The notes beneath the pieces were generated by a model. It worked only from the letters and a program-made list of their open reading frames with translations. It had not been told where the DNA came from and ran no database searches. Made by a program: the position numbers and the translations under genes. From contig JAPQWV010000005.1 in the NCBI GenBank assembly GCA_027422505.1, forward strand, positions 13,025,501-13,089,500: a stretch of 64,000 bases of DNA. Direction: 5' to 3'. Source of the stretch: Craterostigma plantagineum. Lineage: Eukaryota > Streptophyta > Magnoliopsida > Lamiales > Linderniaceae. This document shows positions 12,181 to 23,611 of this stretch, in pieces. Each line of letters opens with the position of its first letter. Position 1 is the stretch's first letter.

Positions 12181-13979
12181 ACGAAAACTATTTCATACCG
12201 CAAGAAACTTTTTATTATATAGAATAATAGTCGATCAATGGAGTAGTCTTGCAATATTGATGTTAAGAAAAATTCTTACCAATCTCCGATTCCTTAGGTT
12301 GAAGGTGGGTAGAGTGGACTTGACATCTCTTCCTCATACTTCGACCCGTTGAAGATCAAAGAAGTCGAGATTCAAAACAGAGTAATATAAAACATGATAT
12401 ATAAGTACTGTCAGACTGATAATCATCAAATACATTCATACACAATATTCAATAAAAAGTATGGTAAGATTATATTATATGGTGCTAACGGTTTTGTGGT
12501 ATAATATGTCAGAAATGTCTGAATGTTTGAAGAACTTGGTATCCCCATATAATTTCCTTTGATGATTAAAATCTTGATACCTACTGGACACATATCTCAA
12601 TACACGATAACGTACAACTGACCATGCATGACAACCAACTTCGGAAGGTATACGCCAACTCTCTTTAGGTTCAACAACTGAATCTTATTAATTGACATAT
12701 AACCAAGATGTGAAGGCAAAAATTACTTGTAAACCCTAAAGTAATGGAAAAAAGATTGGGCCGAACGCTTCATGAATAGGTATGTAGCTGCTGCCAAATG
12801 TCGAAAGATTGTTACGAAGTTCCAAATAATGTATGTAATGTTCTTTGTTGCTTGACTGATGCCATTTGGAAAACATTGTTACATTGTATGCATATATTGA
12901 TTATTAGTGTCTCAAGATAAAGTATCTATTAAAACCCTAAATCATATATGGTTACAGCTATTTAACCGCTAAATAATTGTAAAATATATATGTTTGAGTA
13001 ATGAAGTTATATGTTTATATGACAATATCTCGATCTCATAACTATTTACTCAATATAAATTTCCCATATATATAATAGCAGTGTCTGAGTAGTAGTGTTC
13101 GGATCCACTGTAGATTATATTTGTTTCGAATGTGTGGCATATTCAGGTGTAGCTTTTTTGGTCATATATTGTTTTTACACCCGCAACGGTCATATGATGC
13201 ACATCTTTATAAGGTGCTGGTCGTTCAAATGTCAGACAATGTTCCATACTAACATAAGCATTTAAATAACCTCTTAGAATCGATGGTCACCAAGCTGGCG
13301 GCAAACGCCCTTCATCTCACTCGAGATGGATTTGGGTATGTAAAACAATCTATTAAATCAATCGTCTAAGGCACATGCATCTGTTAATTACTCGGTGAGC
13401 CTTTTAACATTTTAAGTAACTTTTTGATGTTGCTGTTGATTATTTTTATCCCAGTTTGCTTTTAGGTTTTTTTCATTCATACATTCATTATTATTTCTTT
13501 AAGAGGATACATAGGGAGGGTTAGAAGACAACCGTAAGCCCTTCTGTTAGGGTTTAGGGTTATCTTGTCGGAGAATACTACATGGCAGGTTTTGATGCGG
13601 ACGTGGAAGCTAAGAGATCTCTCATCCCGATGATATTGTATGGCACTCGACGGATTCGTACACTAATCAACGCTCTTTGTTCTTTCTTCTTTTATCATGT
13701 CATTTATTCTTTCATCATGGCATGCTCGTATATATCATTCGTTTTTGACAATTGAAGATATCAATGAGAGAGAACAACACACAGAAAGTCGTAGAAGTGC
13801 CAAATAATGGGTTCTTATTGAACGACTTCTATTCATTAGACACATTTAATTTGAACTACTGACAACTACTTATATAGACTTAGACGCCTCTTACAAATTT
13901 CTTGTGCGCCTTCAATAATTTCTATATACCATGCAATATTATAATTATTTAATTGTTAAACATATAAAAAAAATATATG
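12181..13979. other. AT-rich sequence without a supportable gene
   Basis: No domain-bearing frame. Two short plus-strand stretches look coding (about 13280-13340, ending before a GTATG that could be a splice donor, and about 13570-13680), but I cannot assign them. A short TTAGGGTTTAGGGTTA at about 13547-13562 is too short to be telomeric. Remaining sequence is AT-rich and resembles the ACTACTGACAACTACT words also seen near 15800 and 16170. Confidence 0.4.
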
Positions 13980-15670
13980 AGTATACGCTACTAATGGAGG
14001 TCGTGGATTGTAAAGAATGTCAAATATACGTTTTTTTTACGTGTAACATAGAAATAATTATAATATTGCATGATACATTAGAAATCATTTTTAGTTGATA
14101 TGGGCCATAATATTTCAGTCTTGTATGGTAAATAATGTCAAATATAATTTTTATACGTGTAACAATATAAAAATATTGCATTATCGGTTACAAATTATTT
14201 TTATTTGACATGCATATTTCAGTCGTGTATTGTGAAGAATGACAACATTCAGATGTTCGTATGCGGTAGTGCTAATTAAATGTTTCTAATGAATGGCACT
14301 GGCTAAATAAATTTATAAGGTTCATAAGGTGTAGTGAATTATTACAATATAAATAATTATAGCATGCTACATTAGAATTTTTTTATTTGATCTGGGCCAT
14401 AATAATATGTCAGTCGTGCATTGTAAAGAATGTCAAATATATCTTTAAAAAATATTTCATTATACATTACAAATCATTTTTATTAGACGTGCGCCATAAT
14501 AATATTTCACTCGTGTATTGTGATGAATGCAAACATTAATTAGAAATTATTTTACTTGCTCTAGGCCATAATAATATTTCAGTCATGTATTGTAAAGAAT
14601 GTCAATATATTTTTTATTCGTGTAACAATATAAAAATTATTGCATTATACAATACAAATAATTTTCTTTGCGTTCATCATAATAATATTTCAGTCGTGTA
14701 TTGCACTATACAATATAAATAATCATAATTTTGCATGATACATGAGAAATTTCTTTTAACTGACATGCGTCATATTATATTTCAGTCGTGTACCGTAAAC
14801 AATGTCCAATATATTTTTTATACGTGTAACAATATAAAAAAAATATTGCATTATAAATTACAAATTATTTTTACTTGATCTGGTCTGGCCATAATAATTT
14901 TTCAGTCGCGTATTGTGAAGAATGCCAACATTCAGATGTTCGTATCAGTAGTGCAAATTAAATGTTTCTAATGAATGCCAGTCGCTAAATAAATTTATAA
15001 GAAAGGTGTAATGCAATATTACAATATAAATAATCATAATTTTGCATGATACATGAGAAATTGTTTTTAATTGACATGCATCATAATAGTATTCTAGTCG
15101 TGTATTGTAAAGAATGTCAAATATATTTTTTTATACGTGTAACAATATAAATTGCACTATACATGAGAAATCATTTTGATTTAACGTGCGCCATAATAAC
15201 ATTTTTCAGTCGTGTATTGTGAAGAATTCCAACATACGTTAGAAATTATTTTTACTTCATCTGGTCATAATAATATTTCGGTCGTGTCTTGTATAGAATG
15301 TCAAATATAGTTTTTATACGTGTAACAATATAAAAAAATATTGCATTACATTACGAATTATTTTTACTTGACGTGCGCCATAATAATATTTCAGTCATGT
15401 ATTGTAAAGAATGTCAAATATATTTTTTTCTACGTGTAACAATATAAACAATATTGCATTATACATTACAAATCATTTTTATTTGGCGTGCACCGTAATA
15501 ATATTTCAGTCATGCAATGTGAAGAATGCCAACATATATTACAAAATATTTTTTACTTGATCTGCGCCATAATAATATTGCAGTCATGTATTGTAAAGAA
15601 TGTCAAATATATTTTTATACGTGTAACAATATAAAATAATATTGCATTATATGTCAACTTGTGAACGGCA
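13980..15670. repeat. Degenerate tandem array of CAGTCGTGTATTG-type units
   Basis: At least fourteen degenerate units. Each has CAGTCGTGTATTGTRAAGAATG, then an AT-rich segment with ACGTGTAACAATATAAAA and GCATTATACATTACAAAT, then TGCGCCATAATAATATT. Starts fall near 14117, 14220, 14410, 14508, 14580, 14692, 14784, 14905, 15095, 15207, 15280, 15392, 15506 and 15582. Spacings fall mostly into two classes, about 72-76 and 92-121 bp, with two gaps near 190 bp, suggesting a two-monomer unit. A complementary copy lies at about 15870-16060. Confidence 0.75.
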
Positions 15671-16205
15671 TCGCTTAATCATAAATCATTGTACGACTGT
15701 TACTGAAGCAGTCGTCTAATTAAAGGGTTTGTCGTAGAACTTTAGGTCCAGACATCTTGTAAGGCTGATAGTCGTGCGATTTCTCACATACATTTTATTT
15801 GCACTACTGACAACTACTATGGAAGACTTCATTTAATTTGCACTACTGAATACGAGCATCTGAATGTTGGCAATCTTCACAATACACGACTGGGATATTA
15901 TTATGGCGCATGTCAAATAAAAAAAATTTGTAATGTACAATACAATATTGTTACACGTATAAAAATTAAATTGACATTATTTACAATACACGAAAGAAAT
16001 ATTATTATGGCTCAGATCAACTAAAAATAATTGCTAACGTATCATGCAATATATGAGTATACACTACTAATGAAGACTATTTTTAGACTTATAAAAAAAC
16101 ATAGTATGCGCTACTAATGAAGACTTAGATGACTTATAAATGTATTGAGCGCTTTCCATTCATATTTGCAATACTGAAAACTACTAAGCAAGACTTAGAC
16201 ATATC
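15671..16205. other. Inverted copies of the array unit
   Basis: Contains an ACGACTG/CAGTCGT stem near 15695-15715. At about 15870-16060 there are two array units in the opposite orientation (ACAATACACGACTG, then ATTATTATGGCGCATGTCAAAT, then ACACGTATAAAA). No gene. It joins the repeat array to the captured host fragments. Confidence 0.6.
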
Positions 16206-16700
16206 TTACAAACTTATTGAGCGACTTCCGATGCTTAGCTTCACTTGTTCGACTTCTTTCTTAGCCATATCAATGGCTGCTTCTATATCGCCGTGAGTCT
16301 GTTGATTCTCAATCTTGGCGCCAGCTCCTTCGGTGTTCAACATATAACTAGCTAACTCAGCTTTCAAATCTCTGAGCAGCCCATTTGCCTCTTGCAACTT
16401 CGTCTTAAGATCATTACTGAAATCCATATTTCCCGCACAACTTCGAAAGCTCTTCCTCAGTGTCCTTAAACTCCCTTTCCCAATGGAGCCCGTCTTGTGA
16501 GCTGAGTGAGCAGATGGCACCCATCCTTTGCTCCTCGGCCTCCATGTGAGATGAGTGTGCAGATTCTAGGGATTGCTTCGCTGTAATGAGCTCAACGGTC
16601 AACTCCTCGACAGACCTTTCGACTTCCTTCGATGCAATAACAGCTTCCTGCGCTTTTCTTCTCGGGGAGAAGGGCAGCGTAGTGTTTCCAAAGAGCGTCG
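16206..16700 (-). pseudogene. Captured WEB1/PMI2-like coiled-coil gene fragment
   Basis: The frame at about 16671-16420 reads a coiled coil containing SVEELTVELITAKQSLESAH and MEAEEQRMGA. It is followed, one frame over, by LLRDLKAELASYML and HGDIEAAIDMAKKEVEQVKL (16430-16206). This order matches the C-terminal coiled-coil part of plant WEB family proteins (WEAK CHLOROPLAST MOVEMENT UNDER BLUE LIGHT 1), which control light-driven chloroplast movement. The identification is from recall of the family. A frameshift between the two pieces and lack of the rest of the protein make it a non-functional fragment. It lies on the same strand as the helicase and ClpD fragments to its right. Confidence 0.75.
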
Positions 16701-16839
16701 GAAAAAGCCAAGGACTTGAACTTTTGCAAGTCATAGCCAAACATAGGATCGATTCTATAGGTGGCAGAAGTGAGCATGAAAAGTCAGAAAAAAGGTAAAT
16801 GGAAAAGTAAAACATAAAAACTGAAAGTTCATAGTTTAA

Positions 16840-17010
16840 CGCAGACCTTCATTCATTCCACGTTCATGAATCTCATCGACAATAACATGAGTTACACCTT
16901 TTAGTTCCTGTCCACCAGTAATCTCCTTAAGTATACCAGTTGTGTAAAAGAGGAGGCAGATATCTCTCCCTTTCATCCCCTCAAGGCGAACTTTACAACC
17001 GACTTTCAGA
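16840..17010 (-). pseudogene. Captured DExH-box RNA helicase exon
   Basis: The minus strand encodes [23 protein letters not shown] and [19 protein letters not shown]. This is the motif Ia-II region of plant DExH-box ATP-dependent RNA helicases of the DHX36-like group, including the DEIH ATPase box. A 20-odd base T tract on the minus strand (A run at 17010-17030) followed by CTGAAAG lies just upstream, as for the pyrimidine tract and acceptor of an intron. The segment between GIL and LKGV is altered relative to the family. It is only one exon long, so it is a fragment. Confidence 0.78.
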
Positions 17011-17119
17011 AAAAAAAAAAAAAAAAAAAAGAGGCCAAGAAAATATGACATAACTACTATACAACTAGCTCTGAAATAAGTTTTCAAGCATAAACTGTCA
17101 AGAGACATACAGATTCTCC

Positions 17120-17493
17120 TATTTACTCACCACGTTCCGCATCGACTCTTTCAGCAACCCGCAAGAAGCAGGCCTATGTCTAATGCCATATTGCACTTTT
17201 TCTGCACGATTTGAAACAATAACATAAACATAACTCACAATCTCTTGGCCAAAAAATAAAATTAATGAAAAAGGAGGAGAACTAATCATGAGAAAGTATG
17301 GTACGTTTCCTTCAGCAATCCTCTTAGCTAATCCTTCGGCAATGGCCATCTTACCAACCCCAGCCTCGCCGAGAAGGATAGGATTACTTTTCGTTCTTTG
17401 GAACCTGAACGACTCTCTCACTTCGGTCTCACGACCAATCACGGGATCTATTAAACCGCTGCTTGCACGGACGCTAAGATCAACACAAAACAT
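17120..17493 (-). pseudogene. Captured ClpD/ERD1 fragment, copy 1 (two exons)
   Basis: Exon A encodes FCVDLSVRASSGLIDPVIGR, a degenerate [24 protein letters not shown] (Walker A, with M where T is usual) and NVPYFLM. About 110 bp further on, after an AT-rich intron-like stretch, another frame reads LDIGLLLAG before a stop. In plant ClpD, the chloroplast Clp chaperone known as ERD1, the segment SLDIGLLMAGAKERGELE follows at this point; ClpC differs there, so ClpD is the better match. Retention of the intron indicates capture at DNA level. Confidence 0.8.
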
Positions 17494-17724
17494 ATCGGGG
17501 GCTTTTTATCTGTCAGAAAATATTTCCAAATTCCATTACTTTTCTAACTTGCTTCTATTTCAAGGCAAGGGAAGCAACCATTGATGAACATTGTGGGTAA
17601 ATTACCCGAGGGCTTTAATATTCCAAAATTCCATTACTTTTCTAAATTGCGTCTATTTCAAGCCAAGGGAAGCAACCATTGATGAACATTGTTGGGTGAA
17701 TTACCTTTCGCCCTTTCTGGGAAT

Positions 17725-18057
17725 CTACTTTGAGTGACTTTCTCTAATGCCATAATGCACTTTTTCTGCATGATTTGAAACAATAACATAAACATAACTC
17801 ACAATCTCTTGGCCAAAAAATAAAGTTAATGAAAAAGGAGGAGAACTAATCATGAGAAAGTATGGTACGTTTCCTTCAGCAATCCTCTTAGCTAATCCTT
17901 CGGCAATGGCCATCTTACCAACCCCAGCCTCGCCGAGAAGGATAGGATTACTTTTCGTTCTTTGGAACCTGAACGACTCTCTCACTTCGGTCTCACGACC
18001 AATCACGGGATCTATTAAACTGCTGCTTGCACGGACGCTAAGATCAACACAAAACAT
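17725..18057 (-). pseudogene. ClpD/ERD1 fragment, copy 2
   Basis: Same exon A fragment as copy 1, with ASSSL in place of ASSGL. The reading frame is identical to copy 3, so this is a recent tandem duplicate. It lacks the downstream LDIGLL exon because the repeat unit ends before it. Confidence 0.8.
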
Positions 18058-18287
18058 ATCGGGGGCTTTTTATCTGTCGGAAAATAGTTCCAAATTCCAT
18101 ACTTTTCTAACTTGCTTCTATTTCAAGGCAAGGGAAGCAACCATTGATGAACATTGTGGGTAAATTACCCGAGGGCTTTAATATTCCAAAATTCCATTAC
18201 TTTTCTAAATTGCGTCTATTTCAAGCCAAGGGAAGCAACCATTGATGAACATTGTTGGGTGAATTACCTTTCGCCCTTTCTGGGAAT

Positions 18288-18620
18288 CTACTTTGAGTGA
18301 CTTTCTCTAATGCCATAATGCACTTTTTCTGCATGATTTGAAACAATAACATAAACATAACTCACAATCTCTTGGCCAAAAAATAAAGTTAATGAAAAAG
18401 GAGGAGAACTAATCATGAGAAAGTATGGTACGTTTCCTTCAGCAATCCTCTTAGCTAATCCTTCGGCAATGGCCATCTTACCAACCCCAGCCTCGCCGAG
18501 AAGGATAGGATTACTTTTCGTTCTTTGGAACCTGAACGACTCTCTCACTTCGGTCTCACGACCAATCACGGGATCTATTAAACTGCTGCTTGCACGGACG
18601 CTAAGATCAACACAAAACAT
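18288..18620 (-). pseudogene. ClpD/ERD1 fragment, copy 3
   Basis: Exon A fragment whose translated frame is identical to copy 2, exactly 563 bp away. Confidence 0.8.
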
Positions 18621-18850
18621 ATCGGGGGCTTTTTATCTGTCGGAAAATAGTTCCAAATTCCATACTTTTCTAACTTGCTTCTATTTCAAGGCAAGGGAAG
18701 CAACCATTGATGAACATTGTGGGTAAATTACCCGAGGGCTTTAATATTCCAAAATTCCATTACTTTTCTAAATTGCGTCTATTTCAAGCCAAGGGAAGCA
18801 ACCATTGATGAACATTGTTGGGTGAATTACCTTTCGCCCTTTCTGGGAAT

Positions 18851-19180
18851 CTACTTTGAGTGACTTTCTCTAATGCCATAATGCACTTTTTCTGCATGAT
18901 TTGAAACAATAACATAAACATAACTCACAATCTCTTGGCCAAAAAATAAAGTTAATGAAAAAGGAGGAGAACTAATCATGAGAAAGTATGGTACGTTTCC
19001 TTCAGCAATCCTCTTAGCTAATCCTTCGGCAATGGCCATCTTACCAACCCCAGCCTCACCGAGAAGGATAGGATTACTTTTCGTTTTTTGGAATCAGAAC
19101 GACTCTCTCACTTCGGTCTCACGACCAATCACGGGATCTATTAAACCGCTGCTTGCACGGACGCTAAGATCCACACAAAC
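18851..19180 (-). pseudogene. ClpD/ERD1 fragment, copy 4
   Basis: The most diverged copy. The reading frame is broken upstream by a missing base near 19175 (acacaaacat where the other copies have acacaaaacat). The Walker A region and NVPYFLM are intact in sequence. Confidence 0.75.
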
Positions 19181-19433
19181 ATATCGGGGGCTTTTTATCT
19201 GTCGGAAAATATTTCCAAATTACATTACTTTTCTAACTTGCTTCTATTTCAAGGCAAGGGAAGCAACCATTGATGAACATTGTGGGTAAATTACCCGAGG
19301 GCTTTAATATTCCAAAATTCCATTACTTTTCTAAATTGCGTCTATTTCAAGCCAAGGGAAGCAACCATTGATGAACATTGTTGGGTGAATTACCTTTCGC
19401 CCTTTCTGGGAATCTACTTTGAGTGACTTTCTC

Positions 19434-19866
19434 TAAAATGCAAACGCATTGTACCTATTCCTGGGAAGATGACTCTGGTGCTGTTTTTCAATGATGGAAG
19501 CAACACTCGCTCACACTACCTTGGAATACGCTGTCAACCAATAGATATAAACAATCAATCAGCCATGGATATAAATATTAGGATAAGGCAAGAGATTTTT
19601 ATCAGGGCCTTACAACCTTTTAGTTATGCCTCGTCCTCTTGTGGCTTGTGTCATAGTCAATTGCCGACTGAAAACTTTGCCCTCTCTCTGCTTCTTGCAA
19701 GAGCTGATATTTTGATGTGAGAAGCTAATAGGCATACAAACATCACATCAGAGGCTTTGCACGACCAGTCCAAATTGACTTTGCAACAGTTAAAAATTAA
19801 ATTAATGCAACTGGCTTTCAATCAAGTCTACACAGCTAACCCATAGAGATACGATCGGTCCAAATT
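19434..19866. other. Unassigned segment right of the ClpD array
   Basis: No domain recognised on either strand; an 83-codon frame at 19469-19720 (+) is unassigned. Its right end is the Sirevirus target site, and the sequence continues at 32808. Confidence 0.5.
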
Positions 19867-19871
19867 GAGTC

Positions 19872-20185
19872 TGTTGGCCCTTATATTACCAAACAAGGAT
19901 CAAAAGAAAGGTTTGAATGTCAAAAACGTGAAGAACACCTTGAGTGCGTGTTAGTGTGTGTTTATCTAAGGAAAAGTACAAGGTGGCTTACCTTTTAAAT
20001 TCTTTTGATAAAAACCCTAATTAGGGTAATTGGGGCTTTATATACCACAAGTATTTGGTATATTAAAGCCCAATACAAAACTATGACTTAATATCATAAG
20101 TCACCCCAAACTACTACAACCCAATAAATAAACACATTAATCTAAGATTACATAAATTAAAGGATGCTACAAAATATTCCTAACA
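19872..20185 (-). repeat. Sirevirus 3' LTR
   Basis: 314 bp. In the sense direction it starts TGTTAGGAATATTTTGTAGC and ends GGGCCAACA. A TATATAAA box (minus strand, near 20037-20045) is the likely promoter core. Nearly identical to 32493-32807. Confidence 0.92.
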
Positions 20186-20199
20186 ATCTCCCCCTTAGC
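20186..20199 (-). promoter_or_regulatory. Polypurine tract of Sirevirus
   Basis: The sense strand reads GCTAAGGGGGAGAT directly before the 3' LTR and would prime plus-strand DNA synthesis. The same tract abuts the 3' LTR of the element at 45688-49720. Confidence 0.88.
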
Positions 20200-23100
20200 A
20201 TCCTTTTCGCTTTGGCGTCCTTGGAGTTGTCTTCTTCTTGGGTTTCTGCACATGGTAGGGAGACTTTCTGAGCCCTAAGAAGTGCTCGAACGAATGCAAC
20301 CTTCTTCGAAAGGATATCTTCGCAGAGATAGTCTCGATCAGCCTTGAGTACTTCTCTTGAACTTCGTATTCTTCTTCCTTTAGCTGGTCGAGTATTCTCC
20401 TGAGCTTGTTCCTGATGATCAGTAAGGTTCCGTCGCTGAACTTGTGAATCTCTGACGTCTTCATAAGCCTCTTTTCTCCTTTGAAGTTGATGTAGACGAT
20501 TAATGGATCGTCGTCTTCATTTATGACGTGCCCTTCACCATAACTTGGATCTGGGACTTCAAAGGAGGGCTTCGTTAGATTCACTTTCTTCATGTTGCTC
20601 TCAACCGCCATTTGGAGATCATGTGTTGCATTGAACTTGATTTGGCGTAGAATGAATCTCTTCAGTGCGTAGTAGCCAAGTCTGAGTTCTGGCGTCTTGA
20701 GAGATCCAAGCGTTCTAAAGTCCCTCGCAATTTGTTCAATGTCTTCACTTCTGATGAAGGCGAGGTCGGCTCCGTTCAATTCTACGTACTCTTCATTTTC
20801 TCGCCGTACCATGTAGACAGGCATGTCCATATCAGCAAACCTCATTTGCGAACTCCCAGAATTTCTCTAATTCTGGGCTTCTTTGCCTCTTCTCTTCTTA
20901 TATCATCCACATCACCCCTTTTTCCTTTGAATATCATGATTCGGCGAAGGGATAGGAGGTACTGGATTGCTTTGGGTCTTGAGAGATGGCTCAGTCCTCT
21001 AAGTTCAAGCTCGTCCAGCTTCTTGATTCTATCCTCCTTCCTCCAGATTCTCCTCCGAATTCTTGATATGGAGCAGTTACTTTGACGTTTCCCATGGCAA
21101 TTCCACTGCTTCCTTTGTCTTCGTCTTCATTGGTGGGCATTTTTCATCGATGACGGTGTGTCGGAGTAGCTCGGGAAGTTCTGGGATATCTGCTTCGTAG
21201 TCTTCACCTTCCTCGAGTTCAGCGTCGTCATCAAGAAGTATCTGGCATTCTCCATCAAGCCTTTAGCCATGGCTGGGTCCATCGGTTTGGTTATCCAATC
21301 CTCGTTGAAGATGTAGTTTTCCACGGTGCCGTGTGGATTATACAGTTCTTCGGTTTGTTGGATTGGGTTATTTGTCTGCAGGGATAGGATGGGAGAGGAT
21401 GGATATATCAAAGGGCTGTCTTGGCTTGTGGGAAGAGGAGGTGAGAGGCTCATAGTTGGTGAGGAGGGCTGTTGGGTTGTTTTGGTGGTAGTTCGGGTGG
21501 ATTTTTTTGTTTGTTTGGGAGTAGCTGGTTTTGTTCTGGTAGGTGTTTGGGTGGCTCTGGGTTGTGGTTGTTGAGGCTGAGGCCCTGTCTTTCGTGTCTT
21601 CTCCCCCTCGGGACGATCCTCGCCGTCAGGGTCGTCATGTGGTTGTTTGGATGGTTGGGCCTCGCCTATGTTGGGTGGGTTGAAAGGTAGCTCCAGACGT
21701 CTGAGTACCTCCGCCTCATAATCTGTTAGCTTAGGTGCAGTGCGGAGTCTGGCCAGCAGAACATCGATGAGTTCTGGAATTGGAACGTTCCATGGGCCGC
21801 CGTCAGCGTCTGGAGATGGGTCGGCTTGAGTGGGTACTTCTTCGGTGACGGGGGCTTTGCCTTTGTCTCGAGCGGAGGTCCCAATGGCACTGTAGACTTG
21901 GGTCATGATGGTGTCCTTGAGATCTTTTGCAAACTCTGCGAGGCAATCATTCAGCCTGGCCTCCGTCAGGAATGGGGAAAATAACCTGACGGAGTCACGA
22001 AAATGTTCCGTCGTCACAACATCAGTAGAAGGTACTGATGTGCCGCCTGTTTGCACAGGACTTGAAGAACCGAGGCCACCTAGGCTCATCGTTGACATCA
22101 AAGCTGAGACAGACTCAGATTGATGGCCCAAGGTCGTAGCTGCAGTGATGTTCACTACGTTGGGACTTCCGCTCTGTTCCGTACTAGACTCTAGTACGGA
22201 GACATCATGGAGCGTTCGGTCTAGATCACTAAGATCTAGAGGTGCAGAAACTAATGGTAGTGTCCTAGAAAGTGGAAAAATTATGGATGGTGAGGGCACT
22301 AGACTCGTTGTGAGCAAGGAAGGTACAGTCTGAGGCGGAGGACCGCTTGTTACATCAACCACCTCCGAGCGAGGTGGTGATGAATGACGTGGCACCTCGT
22401 GAGTATGTGAAACAATCATCTGTTGGGAGATGATTGAGTGGCTGGGGAGGGTAGTTTGCGCGATTGGACCCGATGTCGCGACTTCTACTCGGGGGAAGAC
22501 AAAGTCATCCCCTGTACCTATGGGCTCGGTCCGGCTTGTTTGTGGACTCGTGGACTGAGGAAGACGGTCGTATTTTTGTTTTGTACGCCGTTCCTGTTGA
22601 CTGCCTCCGTCATCCGCTTTGGATTTTCTCTTTTGTTTTGGCTTAGGGGATGAAGAGCTTCCTAGACCTACACTTGGATGTGGGGGTTGGTTTGTCCCTG
22701 GGTTAGGTTCAACAGGGATGTGCTGAACCAGGGGAACGTCATCAATGTTGTTGGCTCGTAGGTATTTGCGGAGCTCCGGCTCAGTTGGATCGAGGAGGCG
22801 AAGAAGGTGGTCTGGTATGATCATGGCCTCCTTATCGATCTTGCTCTTTGTTGATTGGATTTTGATGAGCTTAGGAGATTGATAGCCCTCGTCTCTGGGT
22901 CGGCGCTCGATTTCGGGATGAAGATCCACGAAATGTTGGACGATGACAGGTAGCCACCGTAGGTAAGGGAGCACCGGCTTCGTGGATCCGAGACCTCGCC
23001 GTCGTAATTGGTCAAGGATGTTCGTCCAGATTAGTTGGGCGACATCATAATTTCTATTGAAGACGATCCCGTGGAAGATGAGCATGATGTTGCGGTTGCA

Positions 23101-23611
23101 TTTGTCGGACCCTGAGTGTTTAGGCGAGAGGCACTTGTTTACGATGAGAAATAGGGTCCTCCAAGGTCCAGAGATGTCTTTGGCAGTGAAGTCAAGGAGA
23201 TGAATGGAGTTTTGGGCGTTAGGTTTGTGGCCCATGAATAGGAAGTCCCTGATTAGGTCATCGTTAGATGGATGGGGATCATATAGGAGTGAGTGTGGTA
23301 GGTTTAGTATGGAACGGAGAATGGACGGGGTAAAGACAACTATGGTGTTGTCAATTATGGCGGAAAGACTGGTTATTTTTGGGTTATTGGTTGGTTTCTG
23401 AAGAGTGGACCAAAATTGTTGGACGTAGACCTCAGGAACAACCTCGGTGATATTTAGGGCGGTTTTTAGAGGATGGTTTGCTAGGATTTTAACAATGATG
23501 GGATCTGGGCACGAGGTATTGTCAAAGTCTAGTTGGAAGTTATTTGGTGCCCTCTGTGCCCAGTCCTTTGAAGCGAAAACCTCATCAATTACGCACCATT
23601 TTAGTATATCT
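20195..23611 (-). pseudogene. Sirevirus accessory protein frame (unknown function)
   Basis: Located between pol and the 3' LTR in sense orientation, the position of the env-like gene of Sireviruses; I see no convincing envelope features. The frame is open from about 23611, just after a TTTTATCTTGCAG acceptor and with a stop immediately upstream. It contains VYVQQFW, then GPWRTLFLIVNKCLSPKHSG, then a Pro/Ser-rich middle with HDDPDGEDRPEGEK (about 21596-21640). The long frame ends at 21127. Homology continues in other frames (LELRGLSHL near 20990) to a last frame, 20845-20195, with DLQMAVESNMKKVNL and KTSEIHKFSDGTLLII. At least one frameshift lies between 20845 and 21127. No start codon precedes 23235, so normal expression may need splicing. 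Confidence 0.8.

Larger units (their letters stand above)
17181..19433. repeat. Four-unit tandem array, 563-564-bp period
   Basis: Units begin at 17181, 17745, 18308 and 18871 (steps of 564, 563 and 563) and the array ends at 19433. Each unit holds the ClpD exon fragment plus flanking intron sequence. Within each unit there is also a roughly 100-bp internal duplication (TTCCATTACTTTTCTAAMTTGC followed by AAGGGAAGCAACCATTGATG). Units 2 and 3 look identical by eye, so amplification is recent relative to the capture. Confidence 0.92.

Noticed and set aside
13547..13562. TTAGGGTTTAGGGTTA as interstitial telomere
   Set aside because: Only about two and a half repeat units; such telo-box words are common in plant DNA.
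17181..19433. Regular direct repeats as a CRISPR-like array
   Set aside because: Units are 563 bp with no spacer logic and contain a plant gene fragment in a eukaryotic context.
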